A stretch of DNA of 64,000 nucleotides from Falsiphaeobacter marinintestinus (GCF_007923355.1 NZ_VOGO01000001.1:744001-808000); one strand, 5' to 3'. Shown: positions 55,051-64,000, counted from the stretch's first letter. A program made the numbers and translations. The notes: a model not told the origin generated them from the sequence alone.

Positions 55051-55704
55051 ATGAAATTCTTCGTAGACACCGCCGAGATCGATGCAATCGCCGAACTAAA
55101 CGACCTTGGCATGGTTGACGGCGTAACCACCAACCCGTCATTGATCATGAAATCGGGCCGGGATATCCTGGAAGTCACCAAAGAGATCTGCGATCTCGTT
55201 GATGGTCCGGTTTCGGCCGAGGTTGTCGCCACCGAAGCCGACGCCATGATCGCCGAAGGCCGCAAACTGGCCGAGATTGCAGAGAACATCGCGGTGAAAG
55301 TGCCGCTGACATGGGACGGCCTGAAAACCTGCAAGGTGCTGTCCGGCGAAGGCCGTATGGTAAATGTCACCCTGTGCTTCTCGGCCAACCAAGCATTGAT
55401 CGCCGCCAAAGCTGGCGCGACCTTCATCTCGCCCTTTATCGGTCGGTTGGACGACATCAATATCGACGGCATGGATCTGATAGAAGACATCCGCGTGATT
55501 TATGACAACTACGGTTTTGACACGCAGATCCTCGCAGCCTCGATCCGCACGGTGAACCACGTCACCGAATGCGCCCGTCTTGGTGCCGATGTGATGACCG
55601 CCCCTCCGGGCGTCATCAAATCTCTGGCGTCGCACCCCCTGACTGACAAAGGCCTGGCCGCCTTCCTGTCCGACTGGGCCAAGACTGGTCAGAAAATCCT
55701 GTAA
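55051..55704 (+). CDS. fsa: transaldolase-family fructose-6-phosphate aldolase
   Basis: The 217-residue protein is the short transaldolase subgroup. [24 protein letters not shown] and the Schiff-base lysine K83 ([12 protein letters not shown]) are diagnostic. It may act as transaldolase or as fructose-6-phosphate aldolase; the two subgroups are hard to tell apart by eye. Confidence 0.9.
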   Translation: MKFFVDTAEIDAIAELNDLGMVDGVTTNPSLIMKSGRDILEVTKEICDLVDGPVSAEVVATEADAMIAEGRKLAEIAENIAVKVPLTWDGLKTCKVLSGEGRMVNVTLCFSANQALIAAKAGATFISPFIGRLDDINIDGMDLIEDIRVIYDNYGFDTQILAASIRTVNHVTECARLGADVMTAPPGVIKSLASHPLTDKGLAAFLSDWAKTGQKIL

Positions 55705-56040
55705 CGCAAAGGGGCTCCCGCGCCCCGATCCGCCCAGGCTTTGCCAGACCGGACCAGGGGCTTGAGCCCGGCAGCGCGCCGAACGGCGCGCTGCGGTCGG
55801 CGCTCGATAAAGATGTTTCTCGTTTGCCGCGCCCTTATCAACTATGTACATCCGCCCTGCACGCACCGCGTGCAGGGCCCGGCCCAACAGGCGTAGCCCG
55901 ATCTCTGATCGGAGCCCGGCTGGCGGGAGCCCCTCGCCACCTGCACAACCGAGGGAAGAAAACTGCTCAACCCGGTATTTTGGGGGCAGAAATTGCCGTT
56001 TTACATGTTATAAAGCAGCCACAAAAGAACAGAGGCCTCA
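55705..56040 (+). other. GC-rich intergenic region with nested hairpins
   Basis: This region has no gene. CAGCGCGCCG-AA-CGGCGCGCTG (55772-55793, 10-bp perfect stem) and GCCCTGCACGC-ACC-GCGTGCAGGGC (55854-55878, 11-bp perfect stem) stand out. GAGCCCGGC occurs twice. A GGGGC-N6-GCCCC hairpin follows the fsa stop. The set resembles a short palindromic repeat element rather than a single terminator. Confidence 0.5.
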
Positions 56041-56748
56041 ATGAGCAGCAGCCCAAAACTCGACGCCACGATGCGTCAGGCGATTATTGAAACACCGGAT
56101 GTGATCCTGGATGACCAGGCGCTGATGCGGTCGCTGATCGCCGCGAACGAACGCGCCATGGGCGGCAATATCGTCGATTTGCGCGGTATCGCCATGGAGC
56201 GGCTCGAGGCCCGGCTTGACCGGCTGGAAGACACGCACCGTTCGGTGATCGCCGCCGCGTATGAAAACCTGTCCGGCACCAATCTGGTACATCGCGCCAT
56301 CCTGCGCATGATGGACCCAATGGAGTTTGAGATCTTTTTGCGCGATCTTGGCGGTGAAGTGGCCGAGATTCTGCGCGTGGACGCCGTCACTCTTGTCCTT
56401 GAATCCGTTCAGAACGAAGGCGACCCTGCGGTTGCCCGTCTTGATGGTGTTCTGACCGTGGCTGAGCCCGGCTTTATCGACACCTATTTGACCGGAGGTC
56501 GCGGTGGTGAACCGCGCCAGGTCACACTGCGCCAGATCCAGACCGGTTCCCCGCGTATTTACGGACAAGCCGCTGGCTGGGTCCGGTCCGAAGCCTGCCT
56601 GAGGCTTGATTTCGGCAATGGCCGCCTTCCGGGCCTGCTGGTTCTGGGCGCCGAAGATCCGCACCAGTTCACACCGCAACACGGCACGGATCTCTTGTCT
56701 TTCTTTGCTGGCGTATTCGAACGCTCGATGCGCCACTGGCTGTCTTGA
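56041..56748 (+). CDS. DUF484 protein
   Basis: The 235-residue protein has an N-terminal helical region (about 1-80; MERLEARLDRLEDTHRSVI) followed by a GAF-like domain, the DUF484 plan. Its stop overlaps the TTG start of xerC, the same neighbour it has in many bacteria. Function unknown; a GAF sensor or scaffold is likely. Confidence 0.88.
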   Translation: MSSSPKLDATMRQAIIETPDVILDDQALMRSLIAANERAMGGNIVDLRGIAMERLEARLDRLEDTHRSVIAAAYENLSGTNLVHRAILRMMDPMEFEIFLRDLGGEVAEILRVDAVTLVLESVQNEGDPAVARLDGVLTVAEPGFIDTYLTGGRGGEPRQVTLRQIQTGSPRIYGQAAGWVRSEACLRLDFGNGRLPGLLVLGAEDPHQFTPQHGTDLLSFFAGVFERSMRHWLS

Positions 56749-57665
56749 GCCTGGTCTCACCGGCCTGTCGCGATGCGCTCCAGACCTGGCTGGAGGGCCA
56801 GAAGGCGCTGTCTGATGCCTCTCAGAACACGATCATCGCCTATCGGGGCGACGTGGGTGAGTTTCTGAGTTTCATGACGCTGCACCACGGCCAGCCCCAA
56901 GGCCTTGGTGCGTTGCAAAAGATCTCGGTCAGCGACATGCGCGCGTGGATGGCGCAGCTGCGCGGCGAAGGGCTAAGTTCCCGATCCCTGGCCCGCAAGT
57001 TATCGGCTGTGAAAAGCTTCTACCGCTGGCTGGCCGAACGCGAAGGCTTTGAACCCACCGCCGTATTGTCGACCCGCGCGCCGAAGTTCCGCAACAAGCT
57101 ACCCCGCCCATTGGCCCAGGATGCGGCCCGCGCCATGATCGACACGGTTGAACTGCAATCCGAAACCCCCTGGGTCGCTGTGCGCGACATGGCCGTCGTG
57201 ACCTTGCTTTATGGCTGTGGATTGCGCATTTCCGAAGCCTTGGGCCTCAAGGGATCTGACGCCCCGCTTCCGAAAGTCCTGCGCATCATCGGCAAAGGCA
57301 ACAAAGAACGCGTCGTACCGGTGCTGGATGCGGCCCGCGAAAGCGTCGACGCGTATCTGAAGCTCTGCCCGCATCCGCTGGAGGCCGACGGACCGTTGTT
57401 TCGCGGTGTCCGCGGTGGTGCCTTGAACGCCCGCCTGATCCAGGGCGCAATGCAACGGGCGCGGATGCAGCTGGGGCTGCCCGCCACCGCAACCCCGCAC
57501 GCGATGCGTCATAGCTTCGCAACCCATTTGCTGGAAGCAGGCGGCGACTTGCGTGCCATTCAAGAGCTTTTGGGTCACAGCTCCCTCTCCACCACACAGG
57601 CCTATACGGCGGTCGATACCGCCCGCCTGATGGAGGTCTACAACAACGCCCACCCAAAGGCCTGA
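56745..57665 (+). CDS. xerC: chromosome dimer recombinase XerC
   Basis: The 306-residue tyrosine recombinase has all six active-site residues: R161, K184, H252, R255, H278 and Y287. XerC and XerD resolve chromosome dimers at dif with FtsK. The start is TTG overlapping the DUF484 stop (TTGA). The family length and the upstream gene exclude a phage integrase. Confidence 0.94.
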   Translation: MSLVSPACRDALQTWLEGQKALSDASQNTIIAYRGDVGEFLSFMTLHHGQPQGLGALQKISVSDMRAWMAQLRGEGLSSRSLARKLSAVKSFYRWLAEREGFEPTAVLSTRAPKFRNKLPRPLAQDAARAMIDTVELQSETPWVAVRDMAVVTLLYGCGLRISEALGLKGSDAPLPKVLRIIGKGNKERVVPVLDAARESVDAYLKLCPHPLEADGPLFRGVRGGALNARLIQGAMQRARMQLGLPATATPHAMRHSFATHLLEAGGDLRAIQELLGHSSLSTTQAYTAVDTARLMEVYNNAHPKA

Positions 57666-57709
57666 GCATTGGTTATTCCGGTCAAGACGGGTTTGCCATT
57701 GGGTGGGAT

Positions 57710-58423
57710 ATGCGGCATGACATGCCTATGACACCTCAGATCCGCGCGCTCTCAGTCCACCTGTTCACCGCGACCGGTGCCGTCTTCGCCATGCTGGCGA
57801 TGCTGGCCGCCGCCGATGCGAACTGGAGCCTCATGTTCCTGTGGCTGGTCGTGGCCTTTATCGTCGATGGCATTGATGGCCCGCTGGCGCGCCGATACCA
57901 CGTCAAACGGTATGCCGCCGAATTCGATGGTGTCCTGCTGGACATGATCATCGACTACATCACTTATGTCTTTATCCCGGCCTTTGCGTTGTTCAAATCC
58001 GGATTGATGGATGGCTGGACCGGTTGGGCGGCCATCATCGTGATCACTTTTGCAAGTGCGATGTATTTTGCCGACACGCGGATGAAAACAAAGGACAATT
58101 CCTTTTCAGGATTCCCCGGATGTTGGAACATGCTGGTCATCGTGATCTTTGCGCTTGAACCCAGTTTCTGGGTTTCTCTGACATTGGTCACGGCGCTGGC
58201 CATTGCCATGTTCCTGCCGTTGAAATTCGTTCACCCGGTACGGACAAAACGCTGGCGCTCGGTCACATTGCCGATGGCGCTGGCCTGGACGTTTTTTGCA
58301 GGCTGGGCAGCTTGGGTGGACTTCCATCCGGAAAGCTGGGCCCATTGGGGGCTGGTCGTGACCAGCATCTATCTGGTGTTTGCCGGGATCGCCCAGCAGG
58401 TGATCCCGGAACGCAAAGCCTGA
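57710..58423 (+). CDS. pcs: phosphatidylcholine synthase
   Basis: The 237-residue membrane enzyme makes phosphatidylcholine from CDP-diacylglycerol and choline. The CDP-alcohol motif is visible: VDGIDGPLARRYHV, then FDGVLLDMIIDY (about 46-87). About seven helices follow. Pcs is common in alphaproteobacteria and in eukaryote-associated marine bacteria. The ATG at 57710 was kept; 57722 is also possible. Confidence 0.88.
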   Translation: MRHDMPMTPQIRALSVHLFTATGAVFAMLAMLAAADANWSLMFLWLVVAFIVDGIDGPLARRYHVKRYAAEFDGVLLDMIIDYITYVFIPAFALFKSGLMDGWTGWAAIIVITFASAMYFADTRMKTKDNSFSGFPGCWNMLVIVIFALEPSFWVSLTLVTALAIAMFLPLKFVHPVRTKRWRSVTLPMALAWTFFAGWAAWVDFHPESWAHWGLVVTSIYLVFAGIAQQVIPERKA

Positions 58424-58426
58424 CGC

Positions 58427-58891
58427 CTAAAGAACGTCCTGAATGTCGTATTCCTTACCGTTGAAGTCAAAGACATCGCCGGCCTTCAAACCCGTCATCG
58501 CCTTATAGATCGGGCTTCCGGTCGAGATCCCCATGTAAGTCACCCCATCGACGTCAAAGCGGGTTGTCGAGACGGCAATGATGAAACTGCGGTCCTGAAA
58601 CACCACCATGGCGCCGGGACGTACGGTATCTGTCAGCGAAAAATCGAGGTTTTCGATCACGTCAATCTTGGCGTGATGGGCTTGCACCGGGTGGTCGAAT
58701 GCGGCGGCCAGATCGGCATTCTCGCGGGCACCGACCATATCGTCCTTGTCATGGACCTCACGGTCGTCCAGGCGAGATTCCTTCAGGAACGCCTCATAAT
58801 GGGCCTGCGCGGCGGCCAGTTCGGCCTCTTCCAGCGACAGCATCTTGTCATGTACGGCTTTTTTCAGGGCGGCGCGGTCCTGCGTGCTCAT
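58427..58891 (-). CDS. GreA/GreB C-terminal-like protein
   Basis: The 154-residue protein has an N-terminal helical region (about 1-50) and a C-terminal domain like that of GreA/GreB (SPIYKAMTGLKAGDVFDFNGKEYDI, about 128-152). It lacks the clear acidic coiled-coil tip that drives transcript cleavage in GreA, so it may bind RNA polymerase without that activity. The start at 58891 follows GGACGAG; a longer frame from 58951 has no family support. Confidence 0.72.
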   Translation of the reverse strand: MSTQDRAALKKAVHDKMLSLEEAELAAAQAHYEAFLKESRLDDREVHDKDDMVGARENADLAAAFDHPVQAHHAKIDVIENLDFSLTDTVRPGAMVVFQDRSFIIAVSTTRFDVDGVTYMGISTGSPIYKAMTGLKAGDVFDFNGKEYDIQDVL

Positions 58892-58975
58892 CTGGTCTCG
58901 TCCTTGTTCTTTCAGGTTCCATAGGGTTATCCGCCGCGCCCCGGATTGCAATCGGTTTTCCCTAACGGCGGCCCG

Positions 58976-59431
58976 TCAGATCAGAAAACCCCCAGCGCCT
59001 TCATGACGTAGCAGAGCAACCTTGGTTTCAACGCCCCCCGCGCCAGAGAACCCGGTCAGCCCTTTGGCCCCCATCACGCGGTGGCAGGGAATGATCACTG
59101 GCACAGGATTGCCGCCACAGGCCTGACCTACCGCCTGCGCCGGATGCCCCAGCTCTTTCGCGATCTCACCATAGGTGCGCGTGTACCCGAACGGAATGGC
59201 CTGCATGACTTCGCAAACCGCTTGCTGAAACGGCGAGCCTTTGATCCGGATCGGAAGATCGAATTGCTCAAGCTGGCCGGCGTCATAGGCCCTCATCTGA
59301 TCCGCTGCCTCTTGCAAAAGCGGCGTCACCGCGCCGTCAGGTCGATTGCCCCAATCCACCCGGACGATGGCCCCTTCTTCGTCCGAAATCGCCAAATCTC
59401 CGAACTGCGTATGTACTATTACTGTCGCCAT
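58976..59431 (-). CDS. ogt: methylated-DNA--protein-cysteine methyltransferase
   Basis: The 151-residue suicide enzyme removes alkyl groups from O6-guanine. The acceptor Cys116 lies in IIPCHRVM and the nearby G-rich GFSGAGGVETK is typical. It has no AdaA or endonuclease domain. Confidence 0.94.
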   Translation of the reverse strand: MATVIVHTQFGDLAISDEEGAIVRVDWGNRPDGAVTPLLQEAADQMRAYDAGQLEQFDLPIRIKGSPFQQAVCEVMQAIPFGYTRTYGEIAKELGHPAQAVGQACGGNPVPVIIPCHRVMGAKGLTGFSGAGGVETKVALLRHEGAGGFLI

Positions 59432-59662
59432 GCAGGCATGCTGACGCGACCAGCCAGATCACGCAACCCGGTTCTTGCCGTTTTGTTTTTTCCGCAAGCG
59501 CCCGGACCCCGGGAAGGCGTCGATATCCTGGCCGTCCACCTGCCGCTAACGCGCATATAACGAAAAGTCGCGTTTTTGTGACACGGGGTTTGGTGATCTC
59601 AAACCGACCCGGCCCCGTAACCATCATACTTTGACACACGCGCCACGGGTCCAACGCCTTAG

Positions 59663-59705
59663 TGCCAATCGTCATTTGGCCAATACGATGAGGAGGAAAT
59701 TGGCA
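59663..59705 (+). promoter_or_regulatory. inverted repeat enclosing the fasciclin-RTX ribosome-binding site
   Basis: TGCCAAT (59663-59669) pairs with ATTGGCA (59699-59705), which includes the A of the start codon. The GGAGGA site lies in the loop. A TTGACA hexamer is at 59631 but no good -10 follows at normal spacing. The rest of 59432-59662 holds nothing recognised. Confidence 0.4.
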
Positions 59706-60862
59706 TGGAAAGCATTACCGGAACAGTTCTGAGTATAAGTGGTGCAAGCGGTTATGACAGCAACGGCGGAGATTTCGACATCCTGCGCGACTTGCTGATC
59801 ACAGCGGACGCGATTGCAGAAACACCGTTTGCGGGCATTGGTCTGGTTGCGGCGCTGGATACAGTGCCGGACCTGACGGTATTCGCCCCGGCGGACAGCG
59901 CATTTATGGGGCTTGCAACGACGGTTGCCTCGGTCACTGGCAACATCGCCCCTTCCAGTGAAGCCGCAATCGTCCGGTTTCTGGCCGACACGCTGACACT
60001 TCTGGGTCAGGGCGACGCGTCGCAACTTTTGACGGACATCCTCACCTATCACGTCACCCCCGGCGTCTTCGAACTGGATGACGTTGTGATGCTGGGCGAC
60101 GGTGCCGCAGTTCCGACGCTGCTGGGCGTCGATCTGGTCACCGACTTCGACACCATGCCAGCCAGCCTGATCGATGGTGACGGCGGATTGCCCAACCCGG
60201 GCATCATTGCCACGGATATCGGAGCAACCAACGGCGTGATCCACGTTCTGGACGGCGTTCTGTTGCCTGTTGCAGTCTCGTCGATCCTCACCGCCCCGGA
60301 CACTGATTTCGTTATCGGAGCAAACAGCGCCGAGTCGATCAAGACCAAAGACGGCAATGACTTCATCAATGGCAAAGGCGGCAATGACGAAATCAAGGCC
60401 GGATACGGTGATGACGTCGCAATTGGCGGCGCTGGAAACGATTACATCGTAGGTGGGGCCGGAGCAGACGTTCTGATCGGCGGCGTAGGCCGCGACGATA
60501 TCTTTGGCGGTCAGGACAATGACATGATCCAGGGCGGCGCTGGCAACGACCAGCTTTATGACAACACCGGTGACGACATTGTTGAAGGCGGCACAGGCAA
60601 TGACCTGATCGTATCCGGCGGCGGCAACGATGTGTTTGTGTTCAACTCGGGTGACGGTAACGACCGCGTTGTGGGCTTCCGTGACGGCCACGACATGATC
60701 GACCTGTCAGGTTACGCTGGAATCGACAGCTTTGCTGACATTGCGGGTGACATCACATCGTCCGGTCTGCGCACGATGATTGATCTGGACGACGGCGACA
60801 GCATTATGCTTCTGGGCATCAACGGCAGCCAGCTGGACGCGTCCGACTTCATCTTCGCCTGA
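59705..60862 (+). CDS. fasciclin domain plus RTX repeats, secreted adhesin-like protein
   Basis: The 385-residue protein has an N-terminal fasciclin (FAS1) domain (about 22-195; LTVFAPADSAFMGL, ILTYHVTPG, GVIHVLDGVLLP). About 11 calcium-binding RTX nonapeptides follow (about 210-320; for example GAGNDYIVG, GAGADVLIG), then a C-terminal domain ending DFIFA, like type I secretion substrates. It has no N-terminal signal peptide, consistent with type I export; no T1SS genes are near. FAS1 domains mediate adhesion or matrix binding. GGAGGA precedes the ATG within an inverted repeat. Confidence 0.88.
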   Translation: MESITGTVLSISGASGYDSNGGDFDILRDLLITADAIAETPFAGIGLVAALDTVPDLTVFAPADSAFMGLATTVASVTGNIAPSSEAAIVRFLADTLTLLGQGDASQLLTDILTYHVTPGVFELDDVVMLGDGAAVPTLLGVDLVTDFDTMPASLIDGDGGLPNPGIIATDIGATNGVIHVLDGVLLPVAVSSILTAPDTDFVIGANSAESIKTKDGNDFINGKGGNDEIKAGYGDDVAIGGAGNDYIVGGAGADVLIGGVGRDDIFGGQDNDMIQGGAGNDQLYDNTGDDIVEGGTGNDLIVSGGGNDVFVFNSGDGNDRVVGFRDGHDMIDLSGYAGIDSFADIAGDITSSGLRTMIDLDDGDSIMLLGINGSQLDASDFIFA

Positions 60863-60880
60863 TAGAAAACCATGAAACAG

Positions 60881-60912
60881 AAAACGCGCGGCCCTTTCGG
60901 GTCGCGCGTTTT
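60881..60912. terminator. bidirectional terminator between the fasciclin-RTX gene and ileS
   Basis: AAAACGCGCGGCCC-TTTC-GGGTCGCGCGTTTT is a 14-bp stem with one wobble; it has A-runs and T-runs on both sides, so it can serve both converging genes. Confidence 0.85.
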
Positions 60913-60938
60913 GGTTTTGGCTAAACAGGACAGACGGG

Positions 60939-63848
60939 TTATGCCAACGCCTCGTCACAGCGTCCGCAGACACCCGGATGAGAATGACGTCCGACATCCG
61001 GCAGGATCTTCCAACACCGCTGGCACTTTTCGCCCTCGGCGCGTTCAAACACCACGCCGACCCCCTCGATTTCGGGCAAACGAAAGGCTTCGGCAGGCGC
61101 CGGGTCACCGGTCAGGCGCAAGCCCGACGTGATGCACATATCGTCCATGTCGAGGGTACGCAGCAACGCCAAAACCTCGGCATCTTCGACATGCACCACA
61201 GGGGCCGCTTCCAGACTGGATCCGATCACTTTGTCGGTACGCTGGATTTCCAGTGCCGCCGTCACCACCCGCCGCACACGGCGCACGCGGGCCACGGTCT
61301 CCATCAGATCAGCATCCAGCCACGTGGCAGGCGTATCGGGGAAGTCGACCAAATGGACCGAGTTTTCGTCCCCCGGATACCGCTCCAACCAGACTTCCTC
61401 CATGGTAAAGACCAAGATCGGGGCAAGCCACGTAGTCAGACGATGGAACAGGATGTCCAGCACCGTCCGCGCACTTTTGCGGCGCAAAGTATCGCCATCA
61501 CAGTACAGAACGTCCTTGCGGATATCGAAATAGAAGGCTGACAGATCGACGGTGGCAAAGTTGAACACCGCACTGAACACGCCCTGAAAATCGAAGGTTG
61601 CATAGCCGTCGCGCACGACTTCATCCAGTTCGGCCACGCGACCCAGCACCCAACGCTCCAATGGCGGCATTTCTTCGGGCGCAACCACGTCGGCCTCGCT
61701 GAAATCATTCAGCGACCCCAGCATGAACCGCATCGTATTGCGCAGGCGGCGATAGCTGTCGGCAACCCCTTTCAGGATCTCCGGTCCGATCCGCTGGTCG
61801 GCCATGTAATCGGTCTGGGCCACCCAAAGACGCAGAATATCAGCCCCGTACTGCTTGATAACCGCCTCCGGCACGATGGTGTTGCCAAGCGATTTGGACA
61901 TCTTGTTGCCCTTCTCGTCCAGCGTGAAACCATGTGTCACCACATTGCGATAGGGCGCGCGGCCCAAGGTTCCGCAAGCCTGCAGCATCGATGAATGGAA
62001 CCACCCGCGGTGCTGATCGGTGCCCTCCATATAGACATCGGCAATACCGTCCGCAGTGCCGTCTTCCCGGTCACGCAGCACAAAGGCGTGGGTCGATCCG
62101 GAGTCAAACCACACGTCCAGCACGTCAAACACCTGCTCCCAGTCGTCTGCGTTGTAATCACTGCCAAGGAACCGCGCTTTCGCACCCTCCTCGTACCAAC
62201 AATCCGCGCCTTCAGCCTCGAATGCCTCGGCAATACGCGCATTGACGGCGTCGTCGCGCAGCAAGAACGCAGGATCGGTCGGCAACAGACCCTTGCGGGT
62301 GAAGCACGTCAAAGGCACACCCCACGCCCGCTGGCGCGACAACACCCAGTCAGGCCGGGTTTCGATCATCGAATACAGACGATTGCGCCCTGTCTGCGGC
62401 GTGAACTTGACCAGTTGGTCGATCGAGGTCAAAGCCCGCTCGCGGATCGTATCACCATAGGTGCCTTGTCCGTCCGCGATATTGCGGTCGATGGCGGCAA
62501 ACCATTGCGGCGTATTACGATAGATCACCGGCGCCTTTGAGCGCCACGAATGCGGGTAAGAATGCTTGATCTTGCCACGCGCCAGCAGCCCGCCAACTTC
62601 GATCAGTTTGTCGATGACCGCCTTGTTGGCATTGCCTTCGCCACCCTTACGGTTGAGGATATAGGTGCCGCCAAAGAACGGCAGATCCGCGCGGAACCCA
62701 CCGTCATCCATGACATTATAGGTGATCACCTGCTCCAGCATGCCCAGATCACGGTAGAGTTCAAATTCCTCCATCCCGTGTGATGGGGCACAGTGGACAA
62801 ACCCGGTGCCTTCGGTATCGGTGACAAAGTCAGCCGCACGGAAATCGCGGATATCATCCCATTCGCCATTGCCGCCTTCGGCCCCGGCCAGCGGGTGGGT
62901 CAGCTGGATCTTGGCCAGATCGTCCTGACTGACATCGCACAAACGACGATACATATCGTCATTTAGACGCGCGCGCCCCAAAACATCCGAAGCCAGATTA
63001 TCAGCCAGAATATAACGCTCACCAATCCGGGCCCAGCATTCTTCGGGCCGACCTGTGATTTCATACAGCCCGTACGAGATCTCTTCGCCATACACGACCG
63101 CCTTGTTCGATGGCATGGTCCACGGCGTCGTGGTCCAGATCACGACATAAGCATCATCCAGTGTCGCGTCGCCGGTGTTTACGACCTTGAACTTCACCCA
63201 GACGGTAAAGCTCTCCTTGTCGTGATACTCGACCTCGGCTTCGGCCAACGCCGTCTGCTCGATGGGCGACCACATCACGGGTTTTGACCCCTGATACAGC
63301 GTGCCGTTCATCAGGAACTTCATGAATTCTTCGGCGATCACGCGCTCGGCGTGAAAATCCATGGTCAGATACGGATCTTCCCAATTGCCGGTGATACCCA
63401 GACGCTTGAATTCGTCGCGCTGGATATCGACCCAGCCATCAGCGAACTTCCGGCATTCTTGACGGAAATCGATGATCGGCACATCGTCCTTGTTCTTGCC
63501 CTTCTTGCGGTACTGTTCCTCGATCTTCCATTCGATGGGCAGACCGTGGCAATCCCAGCCGGGAACATAGCGTGCGTCATGCCCCATCATCTGGTGCGAG
63601 CGCACGATCATGTCCTTGATCGTCTTGTTCAGCGCATGACCGATATGCAGGTGCCCGTTGGCATAGGGCGGTCCGTCATGCAGCGTGAACGGCGTCCGGT
63701 CCTGTTTTTCCCGCAGGCGGTCATAGATGCCGATCTTTTCCCAACGCTCCAACCAGGCAGGTTCACGTTTCGGCAATCCGGCCCGCATCGGGAAGTCGGT
63801 CTTGGGCAGGTTCAGCGTGTCTTTGTATTCAGGCGTGTCGGCACACAT
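60939..63848 (-). CDS. ileS: isoleucyl-tRNA synthetase
   Basis: The 969-residue class I synthetase has HIGH at residues 68-71 (GHLHIGHALNK) and KMSKS in DEKGNKMSKSLGN. An editing domain lies between, and the C-terminal zinc motif is CQRCWKILPDVGRHSHPGVC. The bacterial (mupirocin-sensitive) length is normal. No tRNA or T-box leader was seen in the 152 bp upstream of the start. Confidence 0.97.
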   Translation of the reverse strand: MCADTPEYKDTLNLPKTDFPMRAGLPKREPAWLERWEKIGIYDRLREKQDRTPFTLHDGPPYANGHLHIGHALNKTIKDMIVRSHQMMGHDARYVPGWDCHGLPIEWKIEEQYRKKGKNKDDVPIIDFRQECRKFADGWVDIQRDEFKRLGITGNWEDPYLTMDFHAERVIAEEFMKFLMNGTLYQGSKPVMWSPIEQTALAEAEVEYHDKESFTVWVKFKVVNTGDATLDDAYVVIWTTTPWTMPSNKAVVYGEEISYGLYEITGRPEECWARIGERYILADNLASDVLGRARLNDDMYRRLCDVSQDDLAKIQLTHPLAGAEGGNGEWDDIRDFRAADFVTDTEGTGFVHCAPSHGMEEFELYRDLGMLEQVITYNVMDDGGFRADLPFFGGTYILNRKGGEGNANKAVIDKLIEVGGLLARGKIKHSYPHSWRSKAPVIYRNTPQWFAAIDRNIADGQGTYGDTIRERALTSIDQLVKFTPQTGRNRLYSMIETRPDWVLSRQRAWGVPLTCFTRKGLLPTDPAFLLRDDAVNARIAEAFEAEGADCWYEEGAKARFLGSDYNADDWEQVFDVLDVWFDSGSTHAFVLRDREDGTADGIADVYMEGTDQHRGWFHSSMLQACGTLGRAPYRNVVTHGFTLDEKGNKMSKSLGNTIVPEAVIKQYGADILRLWVAQTDYMADQRIGPEILKGVADSYRRLRNTMRFMLGSLNDFSEADVVAPEEMPPLERWVLGRVAELDEVVRDGYATFDFQGVFSAVFNFATVDLSAFYFDIRKDVLYCDGDTLRRKSARTVLDILFHRLTTWLAPILVFTMEEVWLERYPGDENSVHLVDFPDTPATWLDADLMETVARVRRVRRVVTAALEIQRTDKVIGSSLEAAPVVHVEDAEVLALLRTLDMDDMCITSGLRLTGDPAPAEAFRLPEIEGVGVVFERAEGEKCQRCWKILPDVGRHSHPGVCGRCDEALA

Positions 63849-64000
63849 ATGTGGCGTCCTTCGAATGTCGTGTCGGGGAAAGGCTGCGGTCGGTGCGAGG
63901 GCTCAAACACCTTTGCCCGGCGTCTCATGTTTCAGAGCGCCGGGAGCGTAATTCGAATGATGATGAGGCACAGATGTCTCATGCGGCGCCTTATAGGCCC
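63849..64000 (-). promoter_or_regulatory. upstream region of ileS
   Basis: No gene can be seen to the window edge. It probably holds the ileS promoter, but no clear hexamers were found. Confidence 0.3.

Noticed and set aside
56745-57665. Tyrosine recombinase considered as a mobile-element integrase
   Set aside because: It is coupled to DUF484, has XerC length and motifs, and no attachment site or phage gene is present.
58900-58920. GTTC-N6-GTTC upstream of the GreA-like gene
   Set aside because: The alphaproteobacterial LexA box needs a 7-base spacer; this has 6.
60350-60640. Tandem DNA repeats resembling a repeat array
   Set aside because: They encode RTX nonapeptides (GGxGxDxxx) and vary as coding repeats; they lack spacers, so this is not a CRISPR array.
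59672-60691. 339-codon minus-strand open frame over the RTX region
   Set aside because: Its apparent repeats are the reverse of the RTX nonapeptide coding repeats.

Overview
The window reads as a chromosomal segment of a marine alphaproteobacterium of the Roseobacter group (Rhodobacterales). This is inferred from the GC-rich coding sequence, gene order (ctaC-ctaB; ruvCAB running into ybgC-tolQRAB-pal-cpoB-tilS-ftsH), the Flp/Tad pilus locus, the ligase-associated helicase and PdeM nuclease, and closest recall of the proteins. No tRNA, rRNA, CRISPR array, insertion sequence, integrase of a mobile element or prophage gene was found. The DNA looks like ordinary core chromosome with a few accessory insertions.

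Layout. 1-1083 (minus): heme o synthase (partial) and cytochrome c oxidase subunit II, divergent from tldD (1281) across a perfect FNR-type palindrome. 2707-7987: an MFS transporter, then dprA and topA; a CtrA-like site precedes dprA. 8099-11315: the two halves of a 3-oxoacid CoA-transferase, unusually separated by a GSCFA protein and an SGNH-like protein. 11332-12159 (minus): a lytic transglycosylase. 12518-23766: a Tad pilus locus with three 59-residue pilins (two identical in protein sequence), cpaB, cpaC, an OmpA-type lipoprotein, an atypical cpaE/tadZ, cpaF, tadB, tadC, two TPR lipoproteins and the prepilin peptidase. It is followed by an AAA ATPase and an overlapping NAD-dependent dehydrogenase (23856-25963).

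26031-29168 holds a DEXH helicase and PdeM nuclease of the ligase-associated repair set, without the ligase and exonuclease. 29174-34052 holds a membrane LytTR regulator, a thioesterase, the one-carbon genes folD and fhs, and a MOSC protein. 34233-46348 is a long minus-strand block: ruvC-ruvA-ruvB (Holliday junction processing), two small unknown genes translationally coupled to ybgC, the Tol-Pal envelope machine, tilS and ftsH.

46700-52722 holds a DUF1127 peptide gene behind a 10-bp dyad, a small membrane protein, prmA, a MATE and an MFS transporter, a YeeE/YedE sulfur-type transporter and a secreted hypothetical. 52726-63848 holds priA, a transaldolase-like aldolase, DUF484-xerC, phosphatidylcholine synthase, a GreA-like protein, ogt, a fasciclin-RTX secreted protein and ileS.

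The best candidates for new biology are the GSCFA/SGNH pair inside the CoA-transferase operon, the shared GGG-N8-CCC motif ahead of two Tad transcription units together with the pilin duplication and the P-loop-less TadZ, and the AAA ATPase/dehydrogenase pair behind the Tad locus. All functions are read from sequence and recalled family motifs; no database search was possible.
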